64,000 bases of DNA from contig NC_135358.1 in assembly GCF_051622035.1 (NCBI RefSeq), positions 12,964,001 through 13,028,000 of the forward strand, given 5' to 3'. The notes under the pieces are model-generated. The model was not told the origin of the DNA. It saw nothing but the letters and a program-made list of their open reading frames with translations, and searched no databases. This document shows positions 1 to 9,999 of the stretch, piece by piece. A program made the translations under genes and the position numbers. Positions within the stretch are counted from its first letter, which is position 1; the number at the start of each line of letters is the position of its first letter. Source of the stretch: Arctopsyche grandis (lineage: Eukaryota; Arthropoda; Insecta; Trichoptera; Hydropsychidae).

Positions 1-141
1 CGAGAGCTGAAGGATCTTCGAATATGGGAGCTTGTGGACTAAATTGCTCAGCAGTTATTCTTGATAACATTATTCCAACGCCTTCAATTAGAGCTAACAA
101 TACACCACCAACGACAGCACTGCCTAACATGGCTGGTGCAC
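1..141 (-). CDS. Tim17: Tim17 coding exon 3 (cut by window edge)
   Basis: Acceptor TTTTCTAG. It codes for [20 protein letters not shown] followed by ...[16 protein letters not shown], the fourth membrane segment and the start of the soluble C-terminal tail. The reading frame is still open at base 1. Confidence 0.92.
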
Positions 142-633
142 CTAGAAAATAATTAAATTAAAAATCTATAAATAACCACTTAGAAATAAATAGGTACATC
201 AGTTAGTCATTTAAGAAGAAAGTGTATAATAGATAACCATTTCGAGCTGCTAGAACGCCGCCAGTTATAGCACCGCTCATTATGGAGTTCCAGGGATCTT
301 CCTTTTTTCTTATGTGTACCAATGTGCAATCGACTGTTGAGAATACTCCACCCCAGACACCGAAATTTCCAGCAATGATGGGAGATCTATGTTTTATGGC
401 AGTTAAACTGCCAACCTATTAAAAACAAACAATAGCTCATGATGTGTTTTCAATATGAGATTTGCAATACACTTCTTAGTGAAATTTACCAATCTTTTGT
501 TGAATCCGGATGGAGCATTACGAAAGCCTTTGATGGAATGGAAAATGCCTCCGCCAATTGCTCCCATCAAAAAGGCGCCGCCACAGTCATCGAGTATTCT
601 CCACGGGCACGGTTCTCGTGCGTACTCATCCAT
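1..633 (-). CDS. Tim17: Tim17, mitochondrial inner-membrane import channel subunit (partial, 3 exons seen)
   Basis: Tim17 is a multi-span inner-membrane subunit of the TIM23 complex, which imports presequence proteins into the mitochondrial matrix. Exons are complement of 490..633, 238..415 and 1..141. Exon 1 starts at the ATG at 631-633 and opens [20 protein letters not shown], the near-invariant Tim17 N-terminus. It continues with the glycine-rich first membrane segment (MGAIGGGIF) and the GFRNAP loop. Exon 2 carries [14 protein letters not shown] and [17 protein letters not shown], and exon 3 carries the last membrane segment ([17 protein letters not shown]). Phases agree: 144 bases (phase 0), then 178 (phase 1, splitting a Gly codon). 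Introns are 74 and 96 bases, each GT...AG. The remaining C-terminus lies past the left edge. Orthology to Tim17 is clear; which insect paralogue (Tim17a or Tim17b type) is not decided. Confidence 0.95.
238..415 (-). CDS. Tim17: Tim17 coding exon 2
   Basis: Acceptor AATAG and donor GTTATC. It codes for [12 protein letters not shown]...[21 protein letters not shown], covering the second and third membrane segments. It ends one base into a Gly codon that exon 3 completes. Confidence 0.93.
490..633 (-). CDS. Tim17: Tim17 coding exon 1
   Basis: Codes for 48 residues from the start Met to ...GFNKRL, where the donor GTAAAT follows in phase 0. It holds the conserved N-terminal face and the first glycine-zipper membrane helix. 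An in-frame continuation past the donor is readable but is intron. Confidence 0.93.
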
Positions 634-2176
634 CTCTTGTCAGTATTTCTGAGATAGACAAATGAGACAACTTTAAGGTTATGTGCGCAGATCAATAAAA
701 CAATGCGCTAAATATCATGCGAATCTATCAAAAAGAATGCTATGGACAAGCGATGGTTAAATTAATAAATTACTAACGGATATGCGTGATAAAGGTCTTA
801 AAATGGATAAAATAAAGAACTATTTTTTTTTTATCTTTGGGAATGAATTTTATATGAATCTTAGTTGAAGACAAATGATAATTTCATAACTACAATTTTC
901 ATAAAATACTACGAGTAATACCTTTCTTTTTAGTCTTATAAAACTTAAAATATGATTGATTTGACAGTTGCTAAAACTTACATCAGAAGAACGTGAGCAA
1001 AAGTGACAGCAATCAAATGACCGACGAACTAAAGGTAAAAATTCACGACCATTATCCTTTTCTTTCAATAATTACACGCACACGTCACAAAAAAATTGCG
1101 ATCACGCACACGTCACAAAAATCTCGATCACGGAACATGTGGCACCCAAAAACTCCATCAATCGAATATTGTACTAACGAGAACTCGAGTGCCAGATATT
1201 CCGTATTCGCGATTTTTGTGGCAACGATTGTGGTGCGCGCGATCGGCAATTTGCGGAATAATCCGTTTACCGATATCAATATTATACAATTTAATATTAA
1301 AATATGATACATTCATCATATTCCTTTTAATATAAAATATTTCCTGTAAGACATGGTGTAGAATAAAAAATAGAGCAATTTGAAATTTTCAAAACAATGA
1401 CTAAAAAAGTTATAATATTAACTTTCATAACTTTTCAAATCTAAGTGTGACTGTTATAATGAGTTTGATCTATATTTATGTAACAGAGTATTTAGCAATT
1501 TTATATACAAATATTTTCGTATTTAAATACATTTGCAGTACGTAACAATGAAAATAAAAATCTGTAAGGGAAATATTTATTATGCGTTCTTCATTTTATT
1601 ACAATTACTAGAATTAAATATTACATGTGAACTAAAAATGTAATTCACCTATGACAAACTATTGATTTTTTTAATAATTTTTATGTTTTAGACATGTATT
1701 TTATGATGTCAATGAACTGACAAACGTTATGAAGTTGATTAATTTTTGAATTCATATTAATATCCAGTGGATTTAAGTAAATTTTTCCTCGGTTTCGTCG
1801 ACATCAGATACGCGTGTAATGCCCAACCAATACTCTAAATTTAGATGAACCATACGCTCCAGTCCAGAAATAGTCATTTTTACATGCGCCACATGACTCT
1901 GCAGTAACAATTGTAATATTTCATCCAGAGAATCATAGTAAGTGTGCTACTTATCCTTTTAAAAAGTACTGTTAGTGAATTGTGACAATTTTGTGCATAA
2001 ATATATGATATTTTGTTAAATCCAATACACGAAGTGTCAAACTTTGGTATCATATGCTTTATTTATTTTACTCCATATTAATGGTATTGAGTAATACAAC
2101 CACTGTTGTATTAAAATTCACTAATAATGTTATGATTCACTTGTTTATTTTTTTAAATTACGATTTTTAGTTTAAT
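634..2176. other. Divergent intergenic region between Tim17 and the coiled-coil gene
   Basis: The two genes point away from each other, so both promoters and 5' UTRs should lie here. The sequence TTTTTAG just before the ATG at 2177 looks like a splice acceptor, so the plus-strand gene may have a non-coding first exon. At about 1077-1135 a 28-base unit (core CACGTCACAAAAA) is repeated twice in tandem. No open frame here resembles a protein I know. The TATA-like strings are not informative in such AT-rich DNA. Confidence 0.5.
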
Positions 2177-2431
2177 ATGGCCGAGATGAATGGAAACCAA
2201 GCAAATGTAGCACAACTTGATATTGCTAATGCAATGAATGCTCAAAATGAAAAAGCAATAAGCACAAATAAAACTAGTGAGGCCATTGTTGACAGTCCAC
2301 CAGTTAATAATAATGCTGAAAATGTATCTACTACTCCGTTGGCATCTAAAGCGAATGGTAACATCCTGGTTCTCAGCGAAAATATAACGATTGATTCTGA
2401 TACTCCAGTTGCTCGAATCAAAGAAATTGAG
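2177..2431 (+). CDS. Coiled-coil gene exon 1
   Basis: Codes for 85 residues, MAEMNGNQANVAQLD...ARIKEIE, Asn/Ser/Thr-rich. The ATG has a purine-free context (AATATGG), with an acceptor-like TTTTTAG eight bases upstream. Donor is GAG|GTATAA. Confidence 0.85.
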
Positions 2432-4798
2432 GTATAAATCTATTAACTACTAATGCAAAATATTTAGATGTTTCAAGTGTATATGATTTGAAACATTTAT
2501 ACATATTTAATTTTTGATAACGGTGCGGTTTCATATTAATCCATTACTTATTTGAAATTATTTAATGATGCATATGTATTAGTGCTATTTCTAATATATC
2601 ATTTTATGAAATTTAAAATTTGATTCATGAATAGAATCCATCGGTTTCCAATAATGATATTGTAAGTACTGATCAGCAGATGGAAAATTTATTGGAAAAT
2701 GTAAAAATACCGGTTTCTGAAGAAGAACCTAAATTAACAACGCAGGTTTTATATTAAAATCATTACATTTATGCTTCAATTGTTGATGGAATGAAACTTA
2801 TTTTTTTCAAATTTTATTTGTAAACAGAATCAGTCGATTCCCAATGATAGCAGTAAAAATATTGATCAACAGGCGATTGTTTTACCAGAAAATGTAGAAA
2901 TTTGTGTACCAGGGGAAGAGGCTAAACTTGTCAGCCAGGTTTCGTTTCAAGAAATTAAAACTTATATGTAGTTTCATTTTTGATTGAAAATTTACTGTTT
3001 AACATTTCATGTATTTCTGAACAGAATCAGTCGATTAGTATCGATAGCAGTATAAATACTGAACAACAGGAAAATGTTTTACCAGAAAATGTAGAAATCA
3101 GTGTATCCAAGGAAGAGGCTAAACTTGTCAGCGAGGTTTTATTTTAAGCATTTAAAATATATATGTAGCTTCATATTGATTGGAAATTAATTGTCTAAAA
3201 TTTTATTTGTGAGCAGAATCAATCGATTCCTAACAATAGCAGTATAAATTCTGAGCCTCAGGCGAATAGTTTGCTGGAAAATGTAGATATGCCTGTACCC
3301 AAAGATGAGTCTAAATTCATAAGCCAGGTTTTGTGTTAAAAATTTAAAATTTATGAGTTCACCGTTGATAATAAAATAACTAATACGTAATGAAATATGT
3401 AAGCATTTACTAATAAATATAACATGTCGTTTTGATATGATATTAATCATTAATCAGTTATACATATATGGACGATTTTACATGGAAAATTAAAATGATT
3501 ATATGTACTTGGAAAATCAAAATAATTATACATGGAAAATCGAAATGAATAGACATAATATTATGTATATAAGACTTTAAATAGCTAATCAATATTATAC
3601 ACCAATCCCCCGATTTACATAAGAAGAAAATATGTATGTAAATTCAACGAAAATGAAAATGTTGATAAATCAATTCTATGTCGATTGAGTTCTTGGCTTT
3701 GTACATAGATTGAATTGATTTTTGGCATCTATAAAGCTAGGGATTGGTGTTTGATATTTAATTTTCTGTGTTATGCGTGAGATTTTGTTATCAGTATTGC
3801 ACCTTTTTATTAAATAATTGAAATACTTAATTTAATTCTTATATATTAGGAAGAATGGGCAAAAAGAGAAAGTGCACTGCTAGAAAAAATTTCAATGATG
3901 GAAAAAGTTCAAGATATTAACAGTAACAAAGGCTTACAGTTACAGTTGCAAGTAAGGCATATTTCACATGTATGTATGTAAGTAAGTAAGGAAAAGTCTG
4001 GTGATAAAAAACACTAATTTGTATTAGGTTAAATCCGAGGAAAACGAAATACTCAAAGCAAAGGTAATTAATCTGGAAACTGAACTGAGCGCTGTTTTAA
4101 AGAAACCAAACGCGAAAAACAAAGATATTGTCTCCAAAATTAAAAAGCAACATGACGAGGTAATAAATATTAATTTACATTACCTATTATACATATATGA
4201 AATTATTTTTTCTCCAAAACAATTTTGTAATTATGATTTGTGAAGCTTTTGACGAAAGCGAGAGGGATGATATTTGATAAAACGAAAATGATCAAGAACC
4301 AAGAGTTACAAATTGAGGCTCTTACTTCACAAGTATCTTCTTTGAAAGATGTTATACGCATAACCAAAGATCTTTTGGGTATTAGAAATTTAGAGGTTAC
4401 GCATTTACAGGTCAGTATGATTGTATAATAATATCTGAAGTTTTTGAGTTGTCAATTTTATTAAAATCAATATTATTATTGAACACTATATAATAGGAGA
4501 GGTTGGAAATTATGGATCTGAAGATTCAATCCGAAAAGGAAAGACATGCATTGATGGCAAAGAAGATAGAGACAGGAACAAAACTTAACGAAACCTTGAA
4601 AACAGAATATCAAACTCAACTGTACCTGTTTAGGGTTAGATTTTATAATATGTATTTATTCGTTAAACGAACGTTGCAATTATAGTATTCTATAACATGA
4701 AGGCTTTATTTTTTGTTTAGGATTTGAAATCTAAATATGAAGAAAAATTCAAAGCACTGGAAAACAGCGGTAACCAACCCAGCAGCAGTAAAGAATGA
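2177..4798 (+). CDS. Coiled-coil protein with four tandem-duplicated 37-residue exons (437 aa, 10 exons)
   Basis: Not recognised as a named protein. Exons are 2177..2431, 2635..2745, 2828..2938, 3025..3135, 3217..3327, 3850..3951, 4028..4159, 4246..4410, 4497..4634 and 4721..4798, all joined in phase 0, ending in TGA at 4796-4798. Residues 1-233 are low in hydrophobics and rich in Asn, Ser and Glu, so probably disordered; residues 86-233 are four 37-residue repeats. Residues 234-437 are charged heptad-like sequence (EEWAKRESALLEKISMMEKV; QELQIEALTSQVSSLKDVI), a likely long coiled coil, with a patch LLTKARGMIFDKTKMIKNQE that may be the conserved core. There is no signal peptide or membrane span. 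A role as a Golgi, centrosome or cytoskeletal tether is possible but only inferred from the coiled coil. Confidence 0.85.
2635..3327 (+). repeat. Four tandem exon-intron units of about 193 bp
   Basis: Exons 2-5 (2635..2745, 2828..2938, 3025..3135, 3217..3327) are each exactly 111 bases and phase 0. Starts are spaced 193, 197 and 192 bases apart. Each begins with codons for N-[PQ]-S-[IV] and most end with KLVSQ or a variant. All are followed by introns that open GTTTTATATTA, GTTTCGTTTCA, GTTTTATTTTA and GTTTTGTGTTA, so intron sequence was copied with the exon. Exon 2 is the most diverged copy; exons 3 and 4 share ENVLPENVEI-like cores. No stop codon interrupts any copy. Confidence 0.92.
3478..3550 (+). 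repeat. Short tandem repeat in intron 5
   Basis: A unit of about 30 bases built around TGGAAAATYAAAATRATTA occurs about three times in a row within the 522-base intron 5 of the coiled-coil gene. Confidence 0.6.
3600..3749. mobile_element. Small TIR element (MITE-like) in intron 5
   Basis: The 150-base segment starts CACCAATCCC and ends GGGATTGGTG, a perfect 10-base terminal inverted repeat. A further weak inversion lies inside (ATCAATTC ... GAATTGAT). I see no clear target-site duplication and no coding sequence. It explains why this intron is much longer than the 76-203 base introns around it. Confidence 0.55.
3850..4798 (+). CDS. Coiled-coil gene exons 6-10
   Basis: Exon 6 (3850..3951, 34 aa, EEWAKRESALLEKISMM...), exon 7 (4028..4159, 44 aa, VKSEENEILKAK...KKQHDE), exon 8 (4246..4410, 55 aa, LLTKARGMIFDKTK...THLQ), exon 9 (4497..4634, 46 aa, ERLEIMDLKIQSEKERHAL...) and exon 10 (4721..4798, DLKSKYEEKFKALENS... 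then stop). All junctions are GT/AG and phase 0. The exon 8 acceptor (TTTGTGAAG) has a poor pyrimidine tract. Leu, Ile and Met fall at heptad-like spacing throughout. Confidence 0.85.
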
Positions 4799-5091
4799 CA
4801 CGCAATTATTTAATTTGTCATTATATATGTATTGCATTTACTGATACGATATTTATTGGTGTAAAACGACTATAAGTTTATTACGATTTTGAAATTATTA
4901 TTTTATATATGCAATGGTTTATTATAATACTATAATTTGTTTGTAATGCCTGTTAAAATATAGATACATATATGTATAAGTTAACAATTAAAGATATTTA
5001 ACTATACTTTTTTAAAGAATTTTTCTTTGTAACATACATACATAGATATATAATACACATAGATGGGCCCTGACGCGTGATTTTGGTCAGA

Positions 5092-5247
5092 GATCTTGTC
5101 GTCACTAACTGAGGGGTGCGGGGGGTTTAACTAGCGGGGAAGTTGGGAAAAAAAAGGTTTTTTCCCTACGATGCAGCGGTCGGCGTTTTTTTCACTTTCC
5201 CGCTAGTTAAATCCCCCGCACCCCTCAGTTAGTGACGACAAGATCTC
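5092..5247. mobile_element. Hairpin element with ~48-bp GC-rich arms
   Basis: The left arm begins AGATCTTGTCGTCACTAACT and the right arm ends with its reverse complement. The arms match over about 48 bases with very few changes and enclose a spacer of about 57 bases. They are far more GC-rich than the surroundings, which suggests a recently inserted MITE. I could not define a target-site duplication, so superfamily is open. Confidence 0.65.
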
Positions 5248-6667
5248 CGCAATCGACCTTTCCTACTTAGAAGCTAACTACCTACTGAGAGAAAGTGTGC
5301 ATGCGCCAAAAGGGAGACCAGTATAAAGCGTGAGGGCGGATCTATGTATTATACATCTATATACATACCTACATACATATGTGATGATATGGAAATTTCT
5401 ATATTCGAATATTGTATCATACCTATTTATTACATCTACATTTGAAAATTGAACTACAGAACGCACTTGAAAACACACGAATTATTATGATTCACTTAAC
5501 TAAAATACACCCCTTTAATTAGTTGAAGATATGCTTCAAAGGTAAGCCAAAACTACAGTTAATAAAAGTGGAAGAAAGAAAACTTGAGTAACCAAATTTG
5601 GTGATTTTTCAAAACTCGTTCTGAGATATTGTTCATGTTTATTAGGTCGAATCGTTGAATGTTATCCGTAGTGCAAATAACGTATTTTTATATGATTAAA
5701 TTAATGTGTATGTATGTGATATATTTTGTAGTTTTTCTTGGATCGCGACTCAAACAAAAAAAAAAAAGTAGAAACCTTATAATACATAGGTTGATAATGC
5801 TTAGTTACTATATTAAAATTTACAGTTTTATCATATTGTACAATTTATGCTTATTGCCTACATATATACATATGTATGTACATGCTATTAAACATTTAAA
5901 GCATATTAATGAATTGTATTGGTCCATAACTGTCTATTTCAGAACATAACGTTCATTTCTGTAGTTAATCTTCGTTTAATATTATTAAAAAATACTTCTG
6001 GGCAAAATGGGATTCAATTTTATTTTATTCATTGGAATTATATATATTTATAAAATATAAAGCAAAACCTCACCATTTTATCGATAGTGAATGTTCACCG
6101 AAGTAGGAAAATATAACTGAGATAAATCAAGTCTGAAATATACATATAATGGTTTTAACTGAAAATCTGGCACTGATGTATAAGATAAGGTAGGTAACAA
6201 AGCAAACATAAAATGTTATAATTTTTATTTATAACCGGGAGTTCCTAAGCTTTGGCTCATGGACCAGAATATCTGGATGCTTATTGTCTAACCCACAAAC
6301 AAATCTCAAATCGTAAAAATCTATAATGAATTGAAAGTGATAAATATAAATTTCAAGAATAGATGAAATATCTCAATCCTATCACCTGTATGTAATATTC
6401 ACATTTTATTTTTACTACTGATCTTGGCTCATGCCGAAGAAAGTTGATATGGTTAGTATTTTACGACGTCAAGTCTAATGTGCGAAATTTGAAATATTTT
6501 TGTTTTAGCGATGATTATATCAAATTAGTTTACACTGTTAGAATTTTAGATTTTTAATTTTTCATTATTAGATTTACATATATTGTTAATTTAAATTTTT
6601 TTTTTGGCAAAATAAATATATTTTATAAAGAGATTAATTCGACAATAATCGGTTTACAAAAAAGAGG

Positions 6668-6813
6668 GGCTGAAAACGAGACTGGTACAAGTGACATTTT
6701 AAAAAAAAGCTGGTTTAAGTGCTAAAATAATAGCATTTCATATATGCTATTATTTTAGCACTTAAACCAGATTTTTTTTTAAATGTCACTTGTACCAGTC
6801 TGGTTTTCAGCCC
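6668..6813. mobile_element. Foldback element with ~70-bp arms and 9-base loop
   Basis: The arms run from GCTGAAAACGAGACTGGTAC to GTACCAGTCTGGTTTTCAGC and pair almost completely through to a loop of about nine bases (TTTCATATA). The few differences are a 3-base insertion and changes in an A-run. No coding sequence is present. A transcript across it would form a long double-stranded stem. Confidence 0.7.
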
Positions 6814-7526
6814 GTCAAATGAAGCTATATAAAATTTGCAAATGTAGATATTTAAGTTTGACTACTTAGTTTTCAGTAATTTAACTTATGTACTTATACG
6901 CAAGTTACACGTGTAATTCTAAGTATAAATATGGATGTGTTTCCGCTGAAATAAGACATAATGAATCGGTGAGAACCAGATAATTATATACATATGTATA
7001 TAATACATATTAAAGTTTTTTGTCTTAACGAACGAAAGAGTAACTTTTAGTTCGTATCGCATAAAACAAGTGTGTACCAAACACGAATATTTTACTAGAA
7101 GCTACAACAAGCGTCCCAATCGAATATACGAATATATTCGCCTCTTTTTTCAATATTCATAAATTCGAATATTATTCATTCTTTGATAACCTCTTTTTAC
7201 TTTTACTTATTTCAAAATTGTATTAAAAGTAAAATTTTCTAATTGTATATACTAAATCCATCACTACCACAAATTTGTGTTACTACTGTGTACTTATGCA
7301 TACTTATTATTTAATATTCTACAATGAATATTTTACTGCTGTAATCTTTGTGTATATTCCAATACAATGATATTATTTAAGCGATACTACATATATTGGC
7401 TCGAATAAAAAGCAATTCTGATTATAAGCCCACTTTTTGAAATTGCTATATTAAAAAATATAATTTATTGTTCATATAAAGCGACTCCCTATTTTCATGT
7501 CGGTTTTTTGATACAATAAATTATGT

Positions 7527-7580
7527 TTTTACAAAACATCATTTATTGTTACTACGTATGTACATTTAAAAAGATAAACA
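7527..7580 (+). repeat. 3' fragment of repeat family X
   Basis: ACAAAACATCATTTATTGTT and the following bases match the ends of the longer copies at 24985-25340 and 43700-44135. Confidence 0.5.
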
Positions 7581-7629
7581 ATAAAAATATTATTTTATAC
7601 GTACTACATATTTATTTTTTTCTTCTCTT

Positions 7630-8048
7630 TTTTATTTATTTTTACATATGTAGATATTAACCAGGAAGGCCTGACAGGTAGACCCCAATGCGCTTTCCTA
7701 GATAATTAATTACAAACATTGCTGCATTTTTATTACATAAATTAATGCATTTCGAGAGGCTGAAGAGCACTAAATTAACAATTAATTAATTAATCCATTG
7801 AGACATCTATGGATTTAGACTTGTACATAAATCAAATTTAGATTGACAGCGGGTAGGATGATTTTTGCCGATTTGAGGAACCGTTTCAACAATGAAAATC
7901 AGACAAATTGACAAACTCTGGTAAGAAACAATCGATTTGGAGTCACAAATATCCAAGTCTAACCAGCAGTATTAAAAATTAGCACGGGATCGAAACCAGT
8001 AATCTCTCGATGCTAAACGCAACCAACCACTGAGCCATACTGCTGGCT
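7630..8048 (-). mobile_element. tRNA-derived SINE, near full length
   Basis: Read on the minus strand, the head AGCCAGCAGTATGGCTCAGT contains a Pol III A-box-like TGGCTCAGTGG and, about 40 bases on, a B box GGTTTCGATCCC. A body with AAATCGATTGTTTCTTACCA follows, then a 3' module with the inverted motif CCAGGAAGGC / GCCTTCCTGG, and an AAATAAA-type tail. Six other copies or fragments occur in this window. Confidence 0.75.
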
Positions 8049-8710
8049 GACATATGTGTGTACATTTACCAAAAAGCTTTCTTAAAAGATTTAATAATCC
8101 AGAATGATATTTATATTAATAATATACGTTTTAAATTACTCTTTTGGGATATGTAATATACAATATGTGATATAATATATGAAGTAATATAATTAAATTA
8201 ATATTAATATTGTATTCTGAAAGGTATTAAAGATTTTTAGATAAAATTAGCGAAGTCTAGGTAAGGAACAGCTTTGGGCAGTGAGTTAAATGAAGGATAA
8301 TGTTCTTGTTTAAATTGAATCTTAAAGCCTTTCTCAGAGACGGTTGGTGGTCTCCGTTCCACTAATGAAATCTTCAGTTTTACTCTACTGCTAATGCCAC
8401 CATGCTGGCTAATTTACCCAATGTTCGAATATTCAGTTACTTCAACCAATGGAGGAGCTTCAAATTCTGCGAAAAATATCAGGGCTCACCCTATCCTTAT
8501 ATAGTATATATTTTTTATTGATATTTTTATTTTAAATACATAATTAAAAAGAAAAGTGAAATAACTATCACTCTACGAAGAAATATGTATAGTACATTAT
8601 TGTACAGTCGTGAAAAAATGTATTATATTATATTAGCCTACCTAATAAGAATTGATATTTCCGAAAATACTATGGCTTTTGAAATAGTCATCACTTTTAT
8701 TATATCTTAA

Positions 8711-9217
8711 GAGGGCTGGACACAAGCCCCTTGTCCATACAAACGTATTAGACTTCTCCCTTCCTCAATTATGGCACTAGAGAAATTATTTTTTAATATG
8801 CTATGGATATCCACCATTGGCATGGATCTGTGCTTTTGTTTTTTTTTGATTAGTTATTATTTATTGGAGCTAGGAGCCGCCAAACATCAATAAAATCACC
8901 TCTTTTTTACACCCACGAAAAGAGTCCAGCGTGCTTATTTAACGGTCGATTTAAAAAAAAAATACGCGCATAGTTGCAAAGAAAATATCTTTCTCATACC
9001 GATGATGAAACTTTTTTAAAAATTGGACCAGTTTCAGAGGAGAAAATAGGCGAATACGTAACCTCGATTTCGTCAATTTAAAATACGTTTTATCTGGTCG
9101 AAGCGCAACTGTCGCATTTACTCAATATATATATTGATATATATTGTCGCATTCACTCAATATATATATCGAAGAAAGGAACGGCAACAAAATTAAGGTT
9201 TCGGGTGTACAGCCCTC
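8711..9217. mobile_element. TTAA-flanked MITE (507 bp)
   Basis: TTAA stands at both borders (8707-8710 and 9218-9221). The termini are GAGGGCTGGACAC and, reversed, GAGGGCTGTACAC, matching at 12 of 13 positions. TTAA duplications are typical of piggyBac and Kolobok elements. There is no transposase frame, so this is a non-autonomous copy; it contains the tandem duplication at 9109-9171. Confidence 0.7.
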
Positions 9218-9449
9218 TTAATTGAAATTCTTCCACTATCCAGTCATACTTTCTCCATGAATTTATTATTCTTTTTAAAAATGTAAAATTTCCCCTTATT
9301 AAGTAATTAATGATTTGAAAGATGTTCATTTTTATTTAAAAATGGGCCTTTTTTGATTCTCTTGAGCCCTGGGACCCCCTGTGCTGCAGGCTTTTGTGCC
9401 ACCTACATATGTAGTTCCGCTACTGAATTCGACTTAAGTGCACGTCAAC

Positions 9450-9543
9450 TACTATATAATATCCAAGACATGCCAGAGAACCATCACAGCCCACTACGGC
9501 CTCATCCAGAACATATCCTACATTTGACCAACAATCAGCTATT
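9450..9543 (+). promoter_or_regulatory. Possible promoter and non-coding first exon of eclosion hormone
   Basis: A TATA-like CTATATAATA at about 9450 is followed by GC-richer sequence ending at a strong splice donor, GTAAGTTT, at 9544. An acceptor (TTTATTTACAG) ends at 9892, four bases before the eclosion hormone ATG. Joining the two gives a plausible 5' UTR exon. This is inferred from splice signals only. Confidence 0.35.
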
Positions 9544-9896
9544 GTAAGTTTAACACTATATGTATAGACAAAATAAGTCTTTATTAAATGGATATTTATA
9601 CGAAATATTAATGTTTATATTTCATTTGCATTCTTTCTTTTATAATATCCTTTAAAAAAATTGACAAATTATAAAAACTTATTCTATATAATACACATGT
9701 ACGTACATACGAACAATTACTCGTATTTCTTTGATTGAAATAGTTTCAATTTTCACTAATAGTGTTGGAAGATGTCAATGTTGTAATTTTCAGCCAAGTA
9801 TAATGAAATATAGTTGGGTCATCTATGTTCTGGTAATGATTTACTTTTATTAATATTTGTTTCTGACTTATTTCTGTTTTTTTTATTTACAGCACA

Positions 9897-9999
9897 ATGG
9901 TTTCCACTCAAAGCAGTCGATTAATCTTATTCACTCTGTGCATTGGAATTTTAGTCATCATGGAAGTACAACAGACTGTAGATGCCAGCCCTGCTATTA
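9897..9999 (+). CDS. Eh: Eclosion hormone coding exon 1
   Basis: Start ATG lies four bases after an acceptor-like TTTATTTACAG. Codes for the signal peptide and the first four mature residues, ending one base into a codon at donor GTATGT. Confidence 0.9.

Larger units (their letters stand above)
4799..9896. other. Intergenic region between the coiled-coil gene and eclosion hormone
   Basis: Contains the hairpins at 5092-5247 and 6668-6813, the TTAA-flanked MITE at 8711-9217, the SINE at 7630-8048, a fragment of repeat family X at 7527-7580 and a tandem duplication of about 33 bases at 9109-9171 (core TGTCGCATT). The rest is AT-rich DNA in which I see no gene. Confidence 0.6.

Noticed and set aside
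9353-9547. 64-codon frame upstream of eclosion hormone.
   Set aside because: No protein resemblance; its 3' part is better explained as a non-coding first exon with a donor at 9544.
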